64,000 nt of DNA from the NCBI RefSeq assembly GCF_040436345.1, contig NC_133236.1, positions 10,256,165 through 10,320,164 of the forward strand, in the 5' to 3' direction. Source of the DNA: Pagrus major. Its lineage: Eukaryota; Chordata; Actinopteri; Spariformes; Sparidae. Shown in pieces: positions 46,737 to 58,313 of this stretch. The notes beneath the pieces are model-generated. The model was not told the origin of the DNA. It ran no database searches and saw nothing but the letters and a program-made list of their open reading frames with translations. The translations under genes and the position numbers were made by a program. The stretch's first letter is position 1; each line of letters opens with the position of its first letter.

Positions 46737-49700
46737 ATGGAGCACACTTTGCTCGGTGTGCTCGGGTTGTTCTGTGAGTACATCTCTGACTTTCTAATGC
46801 TGTGACTTTCAGTGGCAGGTCATTTTGTACACATGATCTCTGTTGCTGATTTGGCTTTGGCACAATGCATGTACAGTATATAGTCTAAGATATTGTAATG
46901 AATATTTTTTGTGATTTCATTAATGGATCATTTTACTTTATATACTGTATTCCATCTGAAGAGTTTCTTTTACTTGTTTCTGCTCTCTGTAGCTCTGCAG
47001 TAGAATATCATCACAGAAATGTGTGATGCTGTTGATTGATAAGAAGTTGTTGTCACTGATGAAACTCCAGCCGGATTTTAAATGCTTATGTTTATTGTCT
47101 AATGAAGTTTTAATCTTTATTTCAGTGCTGAATACACTCCTCTACGGACATGCTGAAGGTGAGCAACTGTCTCTGCTTCCGCTTTTTATATATTTATAAA
47201 AAGTAGTCATTGATCTCCTACTTATCATCTACTGTATCACTCTTGATCACTTCCTGTTTTTCTTTTTTTCACATGGAAAGAAGTTGAGGTATAGCAAAGA
47301 TCCCCTCGGGAGAAATCTAGTTTGGTTCAAAAAAATAAAAAGTTTTAACTATTTTGTAAAAACGTACCAAACTGAACAAGTACACGATATAAAATCATCT
47401 CAGAATATAAAACAAAAAATCACTTATTCACAGGTCATACATAAACACTTACTGATACATTGTGCTGGCTGCCACACAGAGATGCAGGAAGTCAGTCATA
47501 GTTGGGCGTACTGAGGACTCAGTCTATGTAATGACTTCATAGTAAATGGTGTGTGACATTCATGCCTTTTTGTATTAGTTTGAATGAAACTTGAATGAAA
47601 CACCAACATATTATAGGTCAAAGTGGCCACATCAACTACAGTCAACAACAGCAAGGAGATGAAGAGGGAGGTAAATCCCCCAGTCTGCCTTATAAAATCG
47701 AGTTGTTGAGTTTGGAGACACTTTTTTCGCTGTTTCTGACAAATTCTTGAATATTTAGGCTTTCTTGTAAATTCAGCATTTAATACGGCCTCTTTTTAAG
47801 GGGCGCTGGAAACCCTAAGCACTCCTAGTTTCTGCATCCATGCTGCCACAGTGTTGTTTTTGGTAATACCTCTAAGAGCTGCCTTCATCAGAAATGGTTA
47901 AATACTTCACATACAGATGAGTGACAAGTTATTGATCAACATAAATTGTCTTGAAATTCTATTACTCTATATGTACATATGTATGTATGAGTAATAAAGT
48001 CACTCTTAACTGTATCCAGCAGCTCCATCAGGTGACTGTCACTACCACCAAGTCAACAGTACAACATGTTGATGTGATCATCATGTTTGTTGCTGTGCTG
48101 AAATGAACATAAACTCCATCTCGTTTCTACATTCTGAAACTTTAAATCCCATCCGACTCATGACATATATTTTATTTGATCTTTTTTTATTTCTTGAAAG
48201 TTTCTCCCTCAGAGAGCATGCAATATGAAGCTCAGTGCACATGTTTTAGCTTTGTAACAAAGTAACTGAATAGCAGCCAGTAATCAGATTACTGCATCTT
48301 TTGAAATATAATCACTCACACAGAACGAATGAACAGAGTAACTTCAAGGGTGGACGGATAATGCAGTTTAACACTCTTATCAACAAAAAGGGTTCATTTG
48401 ACATTTGTTATGGAAACAAAATTAAAGAAAATATATATTTTGTATTTATATTTGTTGATTGATAAGAAAAAGGACATGATGTGGATTTAACTTTTTGGCA
48501 TTTTTGTTTCCTCTCTGTGAATTCTTGAACATGAACAGGTCCAAACAAGGCTCTTGTGACTCTGCAGCCAAACTGGTCTGAAATATACTTTGGAGAGAGG
48601 ATCACTCTCAGATGTGAGATCAAAGATGGAGGAGACACTGAGTGGGAGTATGAATGGAGAACAACCAGCTCAGAAAAACCTTCAAATCAGAATGAACACA
48701 GTATTAGATTTGTGACTGAATCCCACAGTGGAGACTACAGGTGTAAGGGCAGAAAGAAACATACGCAGCATTCTTCAACAGGTTGGAGTGATCCCATCAA
48801 ACTGACAGTATCAGACGGTAAGTCACATCACATTTCTTTCAAAGTGAAGATTAAACAAGGCTGTTTTTGTTCATATATATTTTTAAAGTAAATCTTCAGT
48901 ATGTATGATTTTGCAGAATGTATCTGATCCACTATCAATACATGTTTTCATTTGAAAAAATAATTTTCCAACAGGACCCCAGCCTGTCCTCACTGTGTCT
49001 CCATCATGGCTGAGTGCTGGAGCCTCAGTAACTCTGAACTGTGGTGTTAAAGATCCATCTGCAGGATGGAGGTTCTACTGGTATAAGATTGTTCCTGATC
49101 AATCAGACAACTTTCAATACTACAACCTTGAGCTGCTACCTGGCAGCAGCAGTGGGACTGAACAGGATTCCTACATTGTTCATGGACAGACACACACAGC
49201 AGGATATATGTGCAGAGCTGAAAGAGGAGATCCAGTGTATTACTCTTATTACAGTGAACCTAAGTTTGTCTGGTCTGCAGGTCAGTGTGTTTCTATCTCT
49301 TAAGAAACAGATGTTATATCAGCTCTGTTCATCTTGTTTCTAAATGATGATAAAAATACAGTATCTTGAAAAAAAAGAACATTAATTTACTGTGGTCTTA
49401 TGATCTTGTCTCTCTTGCTAAAGCTCAAGCTAAACTTCATGCTTTCCGCATTACTGGGTGGAATTGACTTGTTTCCTTCTGTCCTCACTCTTTAACATAA
49501 AACACAAAAAGAGAGATATGATATCTTGGCTAAAACTCTGCTCTCATTTGCAAAAAGTACATTTAGTCTGAATACTTAAGCTCTTCTTCTGTTTACAGCA
49601 GCTGTAGTCACTTGGTTGTCTATCATTTAAAATGTACTCAAAATGGTAGCAAGAGGTCAAAGTAGAAATCAGAATTTTACCAAAATACTTTGTTGCAATA

Positions 49701-52700
49701 AAAACAAAACAAAGCTAAGGACTATTTGAATTGAGGCATTTTATATCTGAAGATCTCTGTTCTCTGTTCGACCTCTTATCACATGTTGTTTTTCAGATAT
49801 TCACTCATCAGCGTCTCTCACAGTGAGTCCTGACAGAGCTCAACACTTCACCTCTGACTCTGTCTCACTGAGCTGTGAGGGAAACTCTGCTGAGTGGATA
49901 GTGAGGAGGTCATCAACTGAGGACAGATACTGGTCACACCGCACCAACTGGGGGACAATGAATGGATCAACATGCAACATAAACATTTACAGCCTCAGTG
50001 ATGCAGTGTACTGGTGTGAGTTTGGATCAGGAGAGTTCAGCAGCGCAGTCAACATCACTGTACAGAGTATGATTTCATTACATTTTGTTTTTCTTTGACT
50101 TATTATCTCAAACATCCCGTCGTGTGTTGAGGAGTACAGTACACTGACATGTTAAGAGTTCTGCCCAACACTCTGCTTCATGAGCTCTCCACTAATTAAT
50201 TGTTTTCACTTAATAAACATAGTTAAGTATTTAATTACACTTTGATTTTACCCATGTATAGATATAGAATATAGATTTGTGGCTGATCTGATAGGTCCAT
50301 GATCACCATTTAAAGTTCAGTGTGAAGGATTTAGTGATATTTAGCTGTGAGGTTTCAGATTCAACCAACTTAAAGGGTTCTTGAACAGTAAGACACACAG
50401 GGTGTATGAAGATGAAACGTCAGATTTTATGATCACTGTTACATCAATGAGAAAAGTCAAAGAAAATAACCCAGTATGTCTTTTCTCATCATTCTACATC
50501 CACTCATTCTCAAGTTCCTCGACCAGCTGATCTCTGACTGAAACCTGGTATTCTTTGACTGTTTAACAGATGGAGATATGATCCTGCTGAGCCCTGCCCG
50601 TCCTGTGGCTGAAGGAGATTCTGTTAGTCTGAGCTGCAGATTAAGAAGTCAAACATTTGGCTCCATTGTGTTTTTCTATCACAATGAAAAACTCATTCAA
50701 AGTGACAGCAGATGGGAGTTAAATATCTCTGCAGTGTCAAAGTCAGATGAAGGATTCTACAAGTGTCAACACTGGAGACAAGAGTCAGCACAGAGCTGGA
50801 TGTCAGTTCAGGGTGAGTAGGATTAAAATATTCGCAGCATTTTCTTTTTTTGACTGGGAAAGAAATTCAGATGAATATTGTTTTCCTATTTATTCCAGCT
50901 GTGTCCAGGCCTGAAAGCTCTTCATTTCCTGTACTGTTGATTTTTGGGCTGGTTTGTGGAGTTGTTCTTGTTATTCCTCTGCTCGTTTTGTTTTACTACA
51001 GAGCATCCAAGGGTGAGACCTTCTTCTTCTATTATTACATGTTTTATAATTATTCAAATACACACACATACTCTGATCTCATGAGATAGAATAGCAGTAT
51101 AACAACCATCTAACAACAAGTGTCCCTTTCACAGATTCATGCTTCGTCAGGTAGGTGCAACACTGTCTCATCTCATTTTGAACGTAACATCAACACATTT
51201 TTATGTTCCTATTTAAATCTACTGTATCTGATATGTGTTGTAGACCAGTCCAGTCTGAGAGCGCCAACGCAGATCGTGTGGACTACGAGAATGATCATTA
51301 CTCCATTCTTCACCATGGTAAGCAGTTAAAATAATCTTTATTTTTTACAGATTATATTTTAAGTAGTCTAAAAAAATCTTAGTTTGTTTAATAAGTATTG
51401 TAAACTAACCTTGGCTTGATATTTATTTCTCTGTAGGTGATGTTTGTGTCTATGAAACAATCAGAGGCCCTCAAGAAGCTGAACATGGTACAGTTTATAC
51501 CTTTTTATTCACCATGGAGCTGTTAGAAATACTAGAATAAGACACATTTAATTTAACTGTAAATGACTTATTGACAATCATTGAGCATATTTATTTGTCT
51601 GAAATGACATATTTTAGACTGAGTTACACATCTAACAGCAAATGTCTTTCACAGATTCATGCTTCGTCAGGTAGGTGCAACACTCTCTCATCTCATTTTG
51701 AACGTGACATCAACACATTTTTATGTTCCTATTTAAATCTACTGTATCTGATATGTGTTGTAGACCAGTCCAGTCTGAGAGCACCAACGCAGATCGTGTG
51801 GACTACGAGAATGATCATTACTCCATTCTTCACCATGGTAAGCAGTTAAAATAATCTTTATTTTTTACAGATTATATTTTAAGTAATCTAAAAAAATCTT
51901 AGTTTGTTTAATAAGTATTGTAAACTAACCTTGGCTTGATATTTATTTCTCTGTAGGTGATGTTTGTGTCTATGAAACAATCAGAGGCCCTCAAGAAGCT
52001 GAACATGGTACAGTTTATACCTTTTTATTCACCATGGAGCTGTTAGAAATACTAGAATAAGACAAATTTAATTTAACTGTAAATGACTTATTGACAATCA
52101 TTGAGCATATTTATTTGTCTGAAATGACATATTTTAGACTGAGTTACACATCTAACAGCAAATGTCTTTCACAGATTCATGCTTCGTCAGGTAGGTGCAA
52201 CACTCTCTCATCTCATTTTGAACGTAACATCAACACATTTTTATGTTCCTATTTAAATCTACTGTACCTGATATGTGTTGTAGACCAGTCCAGTCTGAGA
52301 GCGCCAACGCAGATCGTGTGGACTACGAGAATGATCATTACTCCGCTCTTCTCCACGGTAAGCAGTTAAACTACTATTATACAGTGGGGTCCAAAAGTCT
52401 GAGACCATTGAAAATCTCTAATATTGTCACGTGAACCTGGAAATAATCAGAAAGTGCTCAGAAAGTGTGAGTGACTCAAGGTTTCTAAAGGGGCAGTGCA
52501 TGTAACAATATAAACTCTAAAACACTTGGCACAAACTAGATCAGTTGTATCCAAAGACAGATCCAAAGTGACCACACTGTGGGAGAAAGATGTCGTACAT
52601 ACCCTGTATAAAGATTAGGCCCGATAATGTATGGATGAGGGCACAGTGACGTCTGATCTATGAGTTTATATCTCTCATGGTCTTTGCAAACTTAGCAGTT

Positions 52701-55097
52701 GGAAGCTGCTGTAGAAATGTCTACAAAACGGATCTCTGACAAACCAAGGCTGTTGTTTATGTGAACTCATAGGATGGCCTTCGATCTATCTGCTGTAGCA
52801 GACTGACTGTCTTCTATGCATTTTCTTTCTATTCCTCACTAAGTCAGAGGTGAGAAGCTCTGCAGTAACTTCCCACTTATTTATTGTTAAACAGATAACC
52901 ATGTATGGGAGGGCTGCTTCCTGAGCTTAGAGGATATAACCTGAAACTAGAGAAGGTTTGGGAGGATTAACTTGACAATGCACTGTGCAGACAGTTGTGC
53001 TGTTATTTTGTTCCTCCATGATCAGGTTTGTAAAAACTACAACGTAAGTCATCGGTGTCTCTGAGTTTTCTTCATCTCTCCTGATATTCCACAACACGCA
53101 CCATCAGAAGATCAATAAATCAAGCTTCGTTCCCTGAAAGATAGAAAAGCAAATTCATCACAGATACAAAATTTGAAAAATACAAACACAAGAATCCAAT
53201 CAGGTGAAGTCTGTCAAAGGAAAGCTGTCTTGTAGTTGTCTCGAGGACGATTAGCCGTTCCTAAACCACTTCTTAGTTGATGAAGCAGGTGTCAGGCGGG
53301 TTAAGAAATACCAGAATTCTTCAACGAATCAACTTTAACTCAAAGTGTTAAGCTGATATTATCATTTGCAATAAAAAATATTATTACATTCAAAATAAAT
53401 ACAAAACAGAAATGTTGCGTGGTCTCAGTCTTTTTGAGCCTATAAACACATTTTAAATGATCAAAACAATCTGAGGTCTCACATGATAGATTTGTTGTTT
53501 ACAGTTAAAGTTGTTGAAGCCATTTTGCAGATTTACCTTATTGATTCACAATTATGTTGAGACATCATGCATTTTCTGATGCTGATCATGTGTTGGAATG
53601 TACTGTGTTGAGGTTTCTGTTTTGTTGGTATTATTATGATAATCATGATGAGCGGATGTCGGATAGTGTGACGTGATATGCCCTTTGATTTAGGGCAGGT
53701 GCACAGGTGTTCACAGGAGCAGAAGGGCAAACAATTTTCAACCGCACAACACGAAAGCCTTTGTCTGAAGCCGAATTTATTTATGATCATATCAGTCTGT
53801 TATCGTCATTCAATAAAGCCCAAATACGACACTGAGAGCCAAGTGCGCGTTGATTTACTGACCGCTCCTAACAAAAGTGATTAAACTAACCTCGGCTTGA
53901 TTTTCATTTCTCTGTAGGTGATGTTTGTCTCTATGAAACAATCAGAGGCCGTCAAGAAGCTGAACATGGTACAGTTTATACCTTTTTATTCACCATGGAG
54001 CTGTTAGAAATACTAGAAGAAGACAATTAACTGTAAATGATTTATAATAATAATAATCAATAATATCACATATTCTTTTATTGATCGTAAAAACACTAAG
54101 AGTGAGTTCTTTATTGGGAGAGAGAGAGAGAAAGTGAGAGAAAGCTCGAAGAGCCCTACATGCAATTAAGAGAACATTTTATAATTTCCAAATTCCAGTC
54201 AAAATCTGTCTTAAAATATTTGATAGTGTCATCCAGCCCATTGCGCTGTACGGTAGTGAAGTCTGGGGGCCACTCAGTCATCAGAGCTATACCCGCTGGG
54301 ACAAACATCCAACAGAGTCTTTACATGCAGAATTCTGCAGACACATTTTACATGTACACAGAAACACACCAACAAACGCATGTAGAGCAGAATTAGGCAG
54401 ATACCCACTGATAATTAACATTCAAAAGAGAACGCTCAACTTTTTTAACCACCTGAAATCAGGCCCCCGAGACACCTTCCACTCCAAAGCCCTCCAAACT
54501 CAAGAGCTGAGCCCAGAAAAGAGTCCCCTATGTCAGCTGGTACTGAGGCTAACTGCCCCCTCTCAGACACAGTCTGACCAGCCTCACAACAACACTGCTC
54601 TCCAAACACCAATCAGAGTAAAGCAAATTATAACACAATGTAAAGAAACCTATCTGGAACATTGGAAAGAAGAAACTAAAAGCCAAAGTAGATCAGAATG
54701 TTATCTAGCCCTAAAAAGAGATTATGAATCAGCAGAATATCTCTCTACTTTCAGAGATAGAAAGCAGAGACCGATGCTCACCAAGTACAGGCTCAGTGAC
54801 CACAAACTGACAATCCAAACAGGAAGACACAAACAATCATGGAAATCAATAGAAAACAGAATATGTGGTCACTGCTCGACAGGTGAGGTTGAGACAGAGA
54901 TGCACTTTCTCCTACAATGTAAAACATTCAATGAAATGAGGAACATTTATTTTAACAAGTTCAACTCTGTAATCTCAGAGTTCAAAGAGCTGAATGACAT
55001 CTCAAAATTAAAAATACTCCTGGGAGAAGGAGATAGGGCATATCTTGCTGCCCAATATGTGTCAACATGCCACAACCTGAGGGACAGTGAGTGACCG

Positions 55098-55129
<32 letters not shown>

Positions 55130-55430
55130 TGTATATATAATTAATGTAAATCAATCTTGGTGTTGTGTTTGTGTTGTTATTTGTTGTGTTCTGTCCAGGT
55201 GTTTGGACAGATGCTTTGGCAAAATTGTTGTTAAACTTTCATGCCAATAAAGCCCCATTGAATTGAATTGAATTGAATTGTGAGAGGGGGGGAGAGAGGG
55301 GAGGATAGGGAGATAGGGGGAGAGAAAGAGAGAGAGGGAGGGAGGGGGGGGGGGGGAGTAAGGACAGAGTGTCCTGACATCCACCTCAATCTCTTTTTTG
55401 TTTACTTTGCTTTTTCTTTCAGATCAATAA
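46737..55430 (+). CDS. Fc-receptor-like Ig superfamily receptor with three ITAM cassettes
   Basis: Exons: 46737-46773, 47126-47158 (together signal peptide MEHTLLGVLGLFLLNTLLYG), 47617-47670 (linker, less certain), Ig domains 48539-48817, 48975-49280, 49797-50066 and 50570-50812, membrane exon 50899-51012, three tail cassettes (51135-51150, 51244-51317, 51437-51487; 51655-51670, 51764-51837, 51957-52007; 52175-52190, 52284-52357, 53918-53968) and 55423-55430 with TAA; 588 residues in continuous phase. Domains D1-D4 carry GERITLRC...GDYRC, ASVTLNC...AGYMC, SVSLSC...AVYWC and SVSLSC...GFYKC, as in teleost Fc-receptor-like proteins. The membrane helix (about 416-440) has no charged residue, so adaptor pairing through the helix is not suggested. 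Each cassette adds 47 residues with YSIL or YSAL, seven residues, then YETI: an ITAM pattern. Confidence 0.8.
51111..51630 (+). repeat. Tail cassette unit 1 (520 bp)
   Basis: Contains mini-exons a (16 nt), b (74 nt) and c (51 nt), 141 nt in total and divisible by three. It encodes tyrosines at about residues 465, 470 and 481. Its leftmost bases differ slightly from the other units. Confidence 0.9.
51631..52150 (+). repeat. Tail cassette unit 2 (520 bp)
   Basis: An exact 520-bp spacing and near-identical sequence to unit 1, introns included, indicate a recent duplication. Tyrosines at about residues 512, 517 and 528. Confidence 0.92.
52151..54015 (+). repeat. Tail cassette unit 3, interrupted by an insertion
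   Basis: Exons a and b are at 52175-52190 and 52284-52357. The b-c intron is enlarged by about 1.5 kb, and exon c resumes at 53918-53968. Exon b differs (YSALLHG for YSILHHG) but keeps the YxxL and the spacing to YETI. Tyrosines at about residues 559, 564 and 575. Confidence 0.85.
52379..53444. mobile_element. Tc1-like non-autonomous element in cassette 3
   Basis: The left end CAGTGGGGTCCAAAAGTCTGA and the right end, reverse complemented, GGCTCAAAAAGACTGAGACC are inverted repeats flanked by TA, as for Tc1/mariner elements. No transposase frame. The inner part near 52740-52990 is shared, inverted, with 63800-63945. Confidence 0.6.
54085..55283 (+). pseudogene. 5'-truncated LINE 3' end inside the last receptor intron
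   Basis: The frame contains IALYGSEVWGP (C-terminal reverse transcriptase region) and, at 54774-55094, a cysteine-rich end CGHCSTGEVETEMHFLLQC of the kind found at LINE C-termini. It ends with CCAATAAAGCCCCATTGAAT and an ATTGA-type tandem tail (55255-55280). The first part and the later frame are offset, so it is broken. It includes (CA)14 at 55099-55126. Confidence 0.75.
55281..55365. repeat. Purine-rich GA/G tract
   Basis: GAGAGGGGGGGAGAGAGGGG followed by further G and GA runs. It lies about 60 bp upstream of the final coding exon of the receptor. Confidence 0.85.
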
Positions 55431-55957
55431 AGAAATCTGTATCAACTGAACCAATGGAACGGACGACAACATGAAAAACTACATCTGTGTACTTTCACAC
55501 CTTTTATGTGATCACTGTGTGCAGCTGTGCTGTCCAAATAACAGACAGTATTTTGTAAAGTTAATCTAATAGCAGCTGATTTTATATAAATGTATCATAT
55601 GGATTTAATCTTCTGTTGTATTTGGTATAAAGAGTTTAGATTATCACATATAACAATTGAAATGTTTTGTTGTTTACATCCGATATGTTCTGACACCTTT
55701 GTTGTTGTTTGTTGTTGCCTCGACACTCGGTACGAGGTGATAGTGCAACTTTAAAGTCAGCATCTTTTGTAGTTTCTGATTAAAAAGAGTTAAACATTTA
55801 TAACATTTAATGTATTTTATGTGGGAAGAAAAATCCTGTTACACATACAAGCTTTCTTCTGTCATTTTAAAAACGGCTTGATATTCTCTATATTTTATGT
55901 TTTTATATATATATGTGTATTTTTAAAAGTTGGTTGACCATTTTTTGCATCAATAAA
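55431..55957 (+). other. 3' UTR of the Fc-receptor-like gene
   Basis: It runs from the stop codon to AATAAA at 55952-55957. No frame of note. Confidence 0.5.
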
Positions 55958-56177
55958 CTTGTTCCAGCAATAAGCTGTCAACAGTGTTCCTCATAGATTC
56001 AGAGGGAACAAAGGGAATATAACTGTAGTTACTTCAATTTGAAAAGTCTCTTCATATTTGTGTCACTACTCACTCTTCATAATGTGTATCAGTGTCAAGC
56101 CCGTTCAGACATATGTTGTCCTGCATGTCAATCACCTTGTCTCAACATGATGCTTCATACTGTGGAATTGTTTTATA

Positions 56178-56706
56178 TCTCATTTACATTTCTTTATGTT
56201 TTTTACTAAACTGGCACCAGATGTAGTTTCAAAATCAAAGTCAGGCGACTAAATGAAACCATTTTTGGGGGTTTGAACATTGTTTGGAACATTTAAAATA
56301 ATATTAGCACAAAACTCAACAAAGTAAATGAAAAAGGTCTGGTCATTTTAGACATTTTAATGTAGAAATGTAACATATTATTACCTTGACATGTATTATA
56401 CATATTACTATTACATCACCCCAGTTGTTTTGGCTCTTTGGAGCGATAAGAAAGCAGCAACATGTTTGTACTTCAGGTGTTCTTTGTGGAACAGATGAAA
56501 GAAAGACACCAAATAAAAGTTCTGACCTCATTTTATATCAAATTCAATTTGAGAGTATGAAGCACTCACATACAGGATGTACAGGCCTACACAGTATAAT
56601 CACACAACAACAGAACACACAAATGAACACAATGAAATGTTAGTGAGTATATGATATGATTAGATGTAGTGGTCTTATGTTTCGTGGATGTGTTATAATG
56701 ACTTAT
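56178..56706. repeat. Low-copy duplication, right copy flanking the receptor gene
   Basis: Partner of 45904-46385 in direct orientation, at the 3' side of the gene. Confidence 0.75.
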
Positions 56707-56789
56707 TCTTGCTGTCATTTTTTATTTTTAGTACGGAAGTCCTGAGGGGCGAGGGGGGATTTTTGTTCTGGTGCTCTTCTTTCTAAGTT

Positions 56790-58310
56790 CTAAAAATAAG
56801 TGACAAAGTTTGATGAGACGTCCTGTCAAAAATAATGGACAACATGTAGGTGAAGAACAACGTTTCCTCCATCAACTCACTACAATACACTGCCTCTAAT
56901 GTTCTGTTTATAATGTGTACATACTGTAAATAAATCTATATTTACATGAGAGACGTTGTTTTGATTGTTCTGTAAGTCTTTTCATATCAGACACCCAGAA
57001 GATGTCAAGACCTCAAAGAGTTTATCAGCAACAAAGTTCATAATAATAAACTTTATTAACACTCAGAAACAGTTTCAAACTGACTTCCAGGCCACATTAA
57101 TGAATAGAATATTAAAAGAAAGACAAGAAATTAATGTATGTGTTTTTATTGTATCCATTTGTCACAAGTCACATAATGAAAACTACAAATGGTAACAACA
57201 TATCATATAAATGAAGTGAATCTGATATGAAATGTGTTCTACAGCATTTAAAGAGTTGATGAAAAAAGTTAAATATGAAAATCAAATCACTTGGCAATTA
57301 ATTAAATCACTTACAACAGACGGAAATATGAAGACATAACTGTTTGAGACTTTAACTTGTGGAAAACAAAATCCACTTAATACAATGACTTTAAAGTGAA
57401 GAGTGCCCTCTGCTGACCTTTATCTTTAACACCAGCGTTAACAGATCACAGCTTTTCTTTCAAGCACACATACAGAGACAGAATGACAATCAGTAACAGA
57501 CAGTAAATAACAAACACAAATCAAACAGCAGCACTTCATTTCAGTTTAAACTTCACATTACAACAAGAAAAGGTTAAAGCTCCACGAGAGAAAGTTAAAT
57601 CTGATTATAAAATCTGGACAGACGATCAAAACTGAAAGATTCAAAGAAAACTTGATAAAAAACAAAAACAACACAAACAGAAAAAGTGAACATAATAAAA
57701 TACATATAACAAAATACATAAAAGAAACAGTATATAAAGCGGTATCATGTATCATATTGTATATTTTCATACATGAAGAAAAATATCTTTATATCTAAAA
57801 AATCAACTGTTCTTACAAATACCACCTTTAAATGATGCCATGTTAATAAAAACAACTGCTCTCATATGAATGGATTTATTTACAATATGTTATTAAGATA
57901 ACATAGATAAAGACATCACTTCCTCTGTGTCCTGTAACATCATACAACAAGCAGATCAGTTCAGCTGAAGCTTCATGACATCCTGCAGGAGTCCAGTACA
58001 GGAGAGATGAGATATGAATCATGATGTCATATTTTATTATGGATAAATACATCATGTAGAGAAATGAAAAGTATAAATGTGACATATATACAGCTGTAAC
58101 TATACACTAGTGGTTGGAACTCATCACATGGAGCTTGGGGAAAAAAATCACAGAGTTGTTACACATGGTGTACGAGGTCGACATGTTTCAGTAAAGTAAA
58201 CACAGAGCAGATTTCAGATCTGTCTAATAAGTGACAGAGTTTGATGAGACGTCCTGTCAAAATAATGAACAACATAAAGGTAAAGAACAACGTTTCCTCC
58301 ATCAACTCCA
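56790..58310 (-). repeat. Third copy of the V-type gene 3' flank
   Basis: GATGAGACGTCCTGTCAAAA occurs at about 56812 and again at 58245. 56950-57070 matches 37860-37990 inverted, and 57390-57560 matches 37490-37620 inverted. It is downstream sequence of gene D, here separated from it by the LINE at 58310-60022. No intact frame. Confidence 0.6.
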
Positions 58311-58313
58311 TTA

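Noticed and set aside
51244..51487. Tail tyrosines as classical ITIMs
   Set aside because: The residue at -2 is Asp or Cys, not Ser/Ile/Val/Leu, whereas the paired spacing fits an ITAM.
51111..54015. Regular 520-bp repeats as a CRISPR-like or satellite array
   Set aside because: The units contain in-phase exons with splice sites and encode receptor tail; eukaryotic context.
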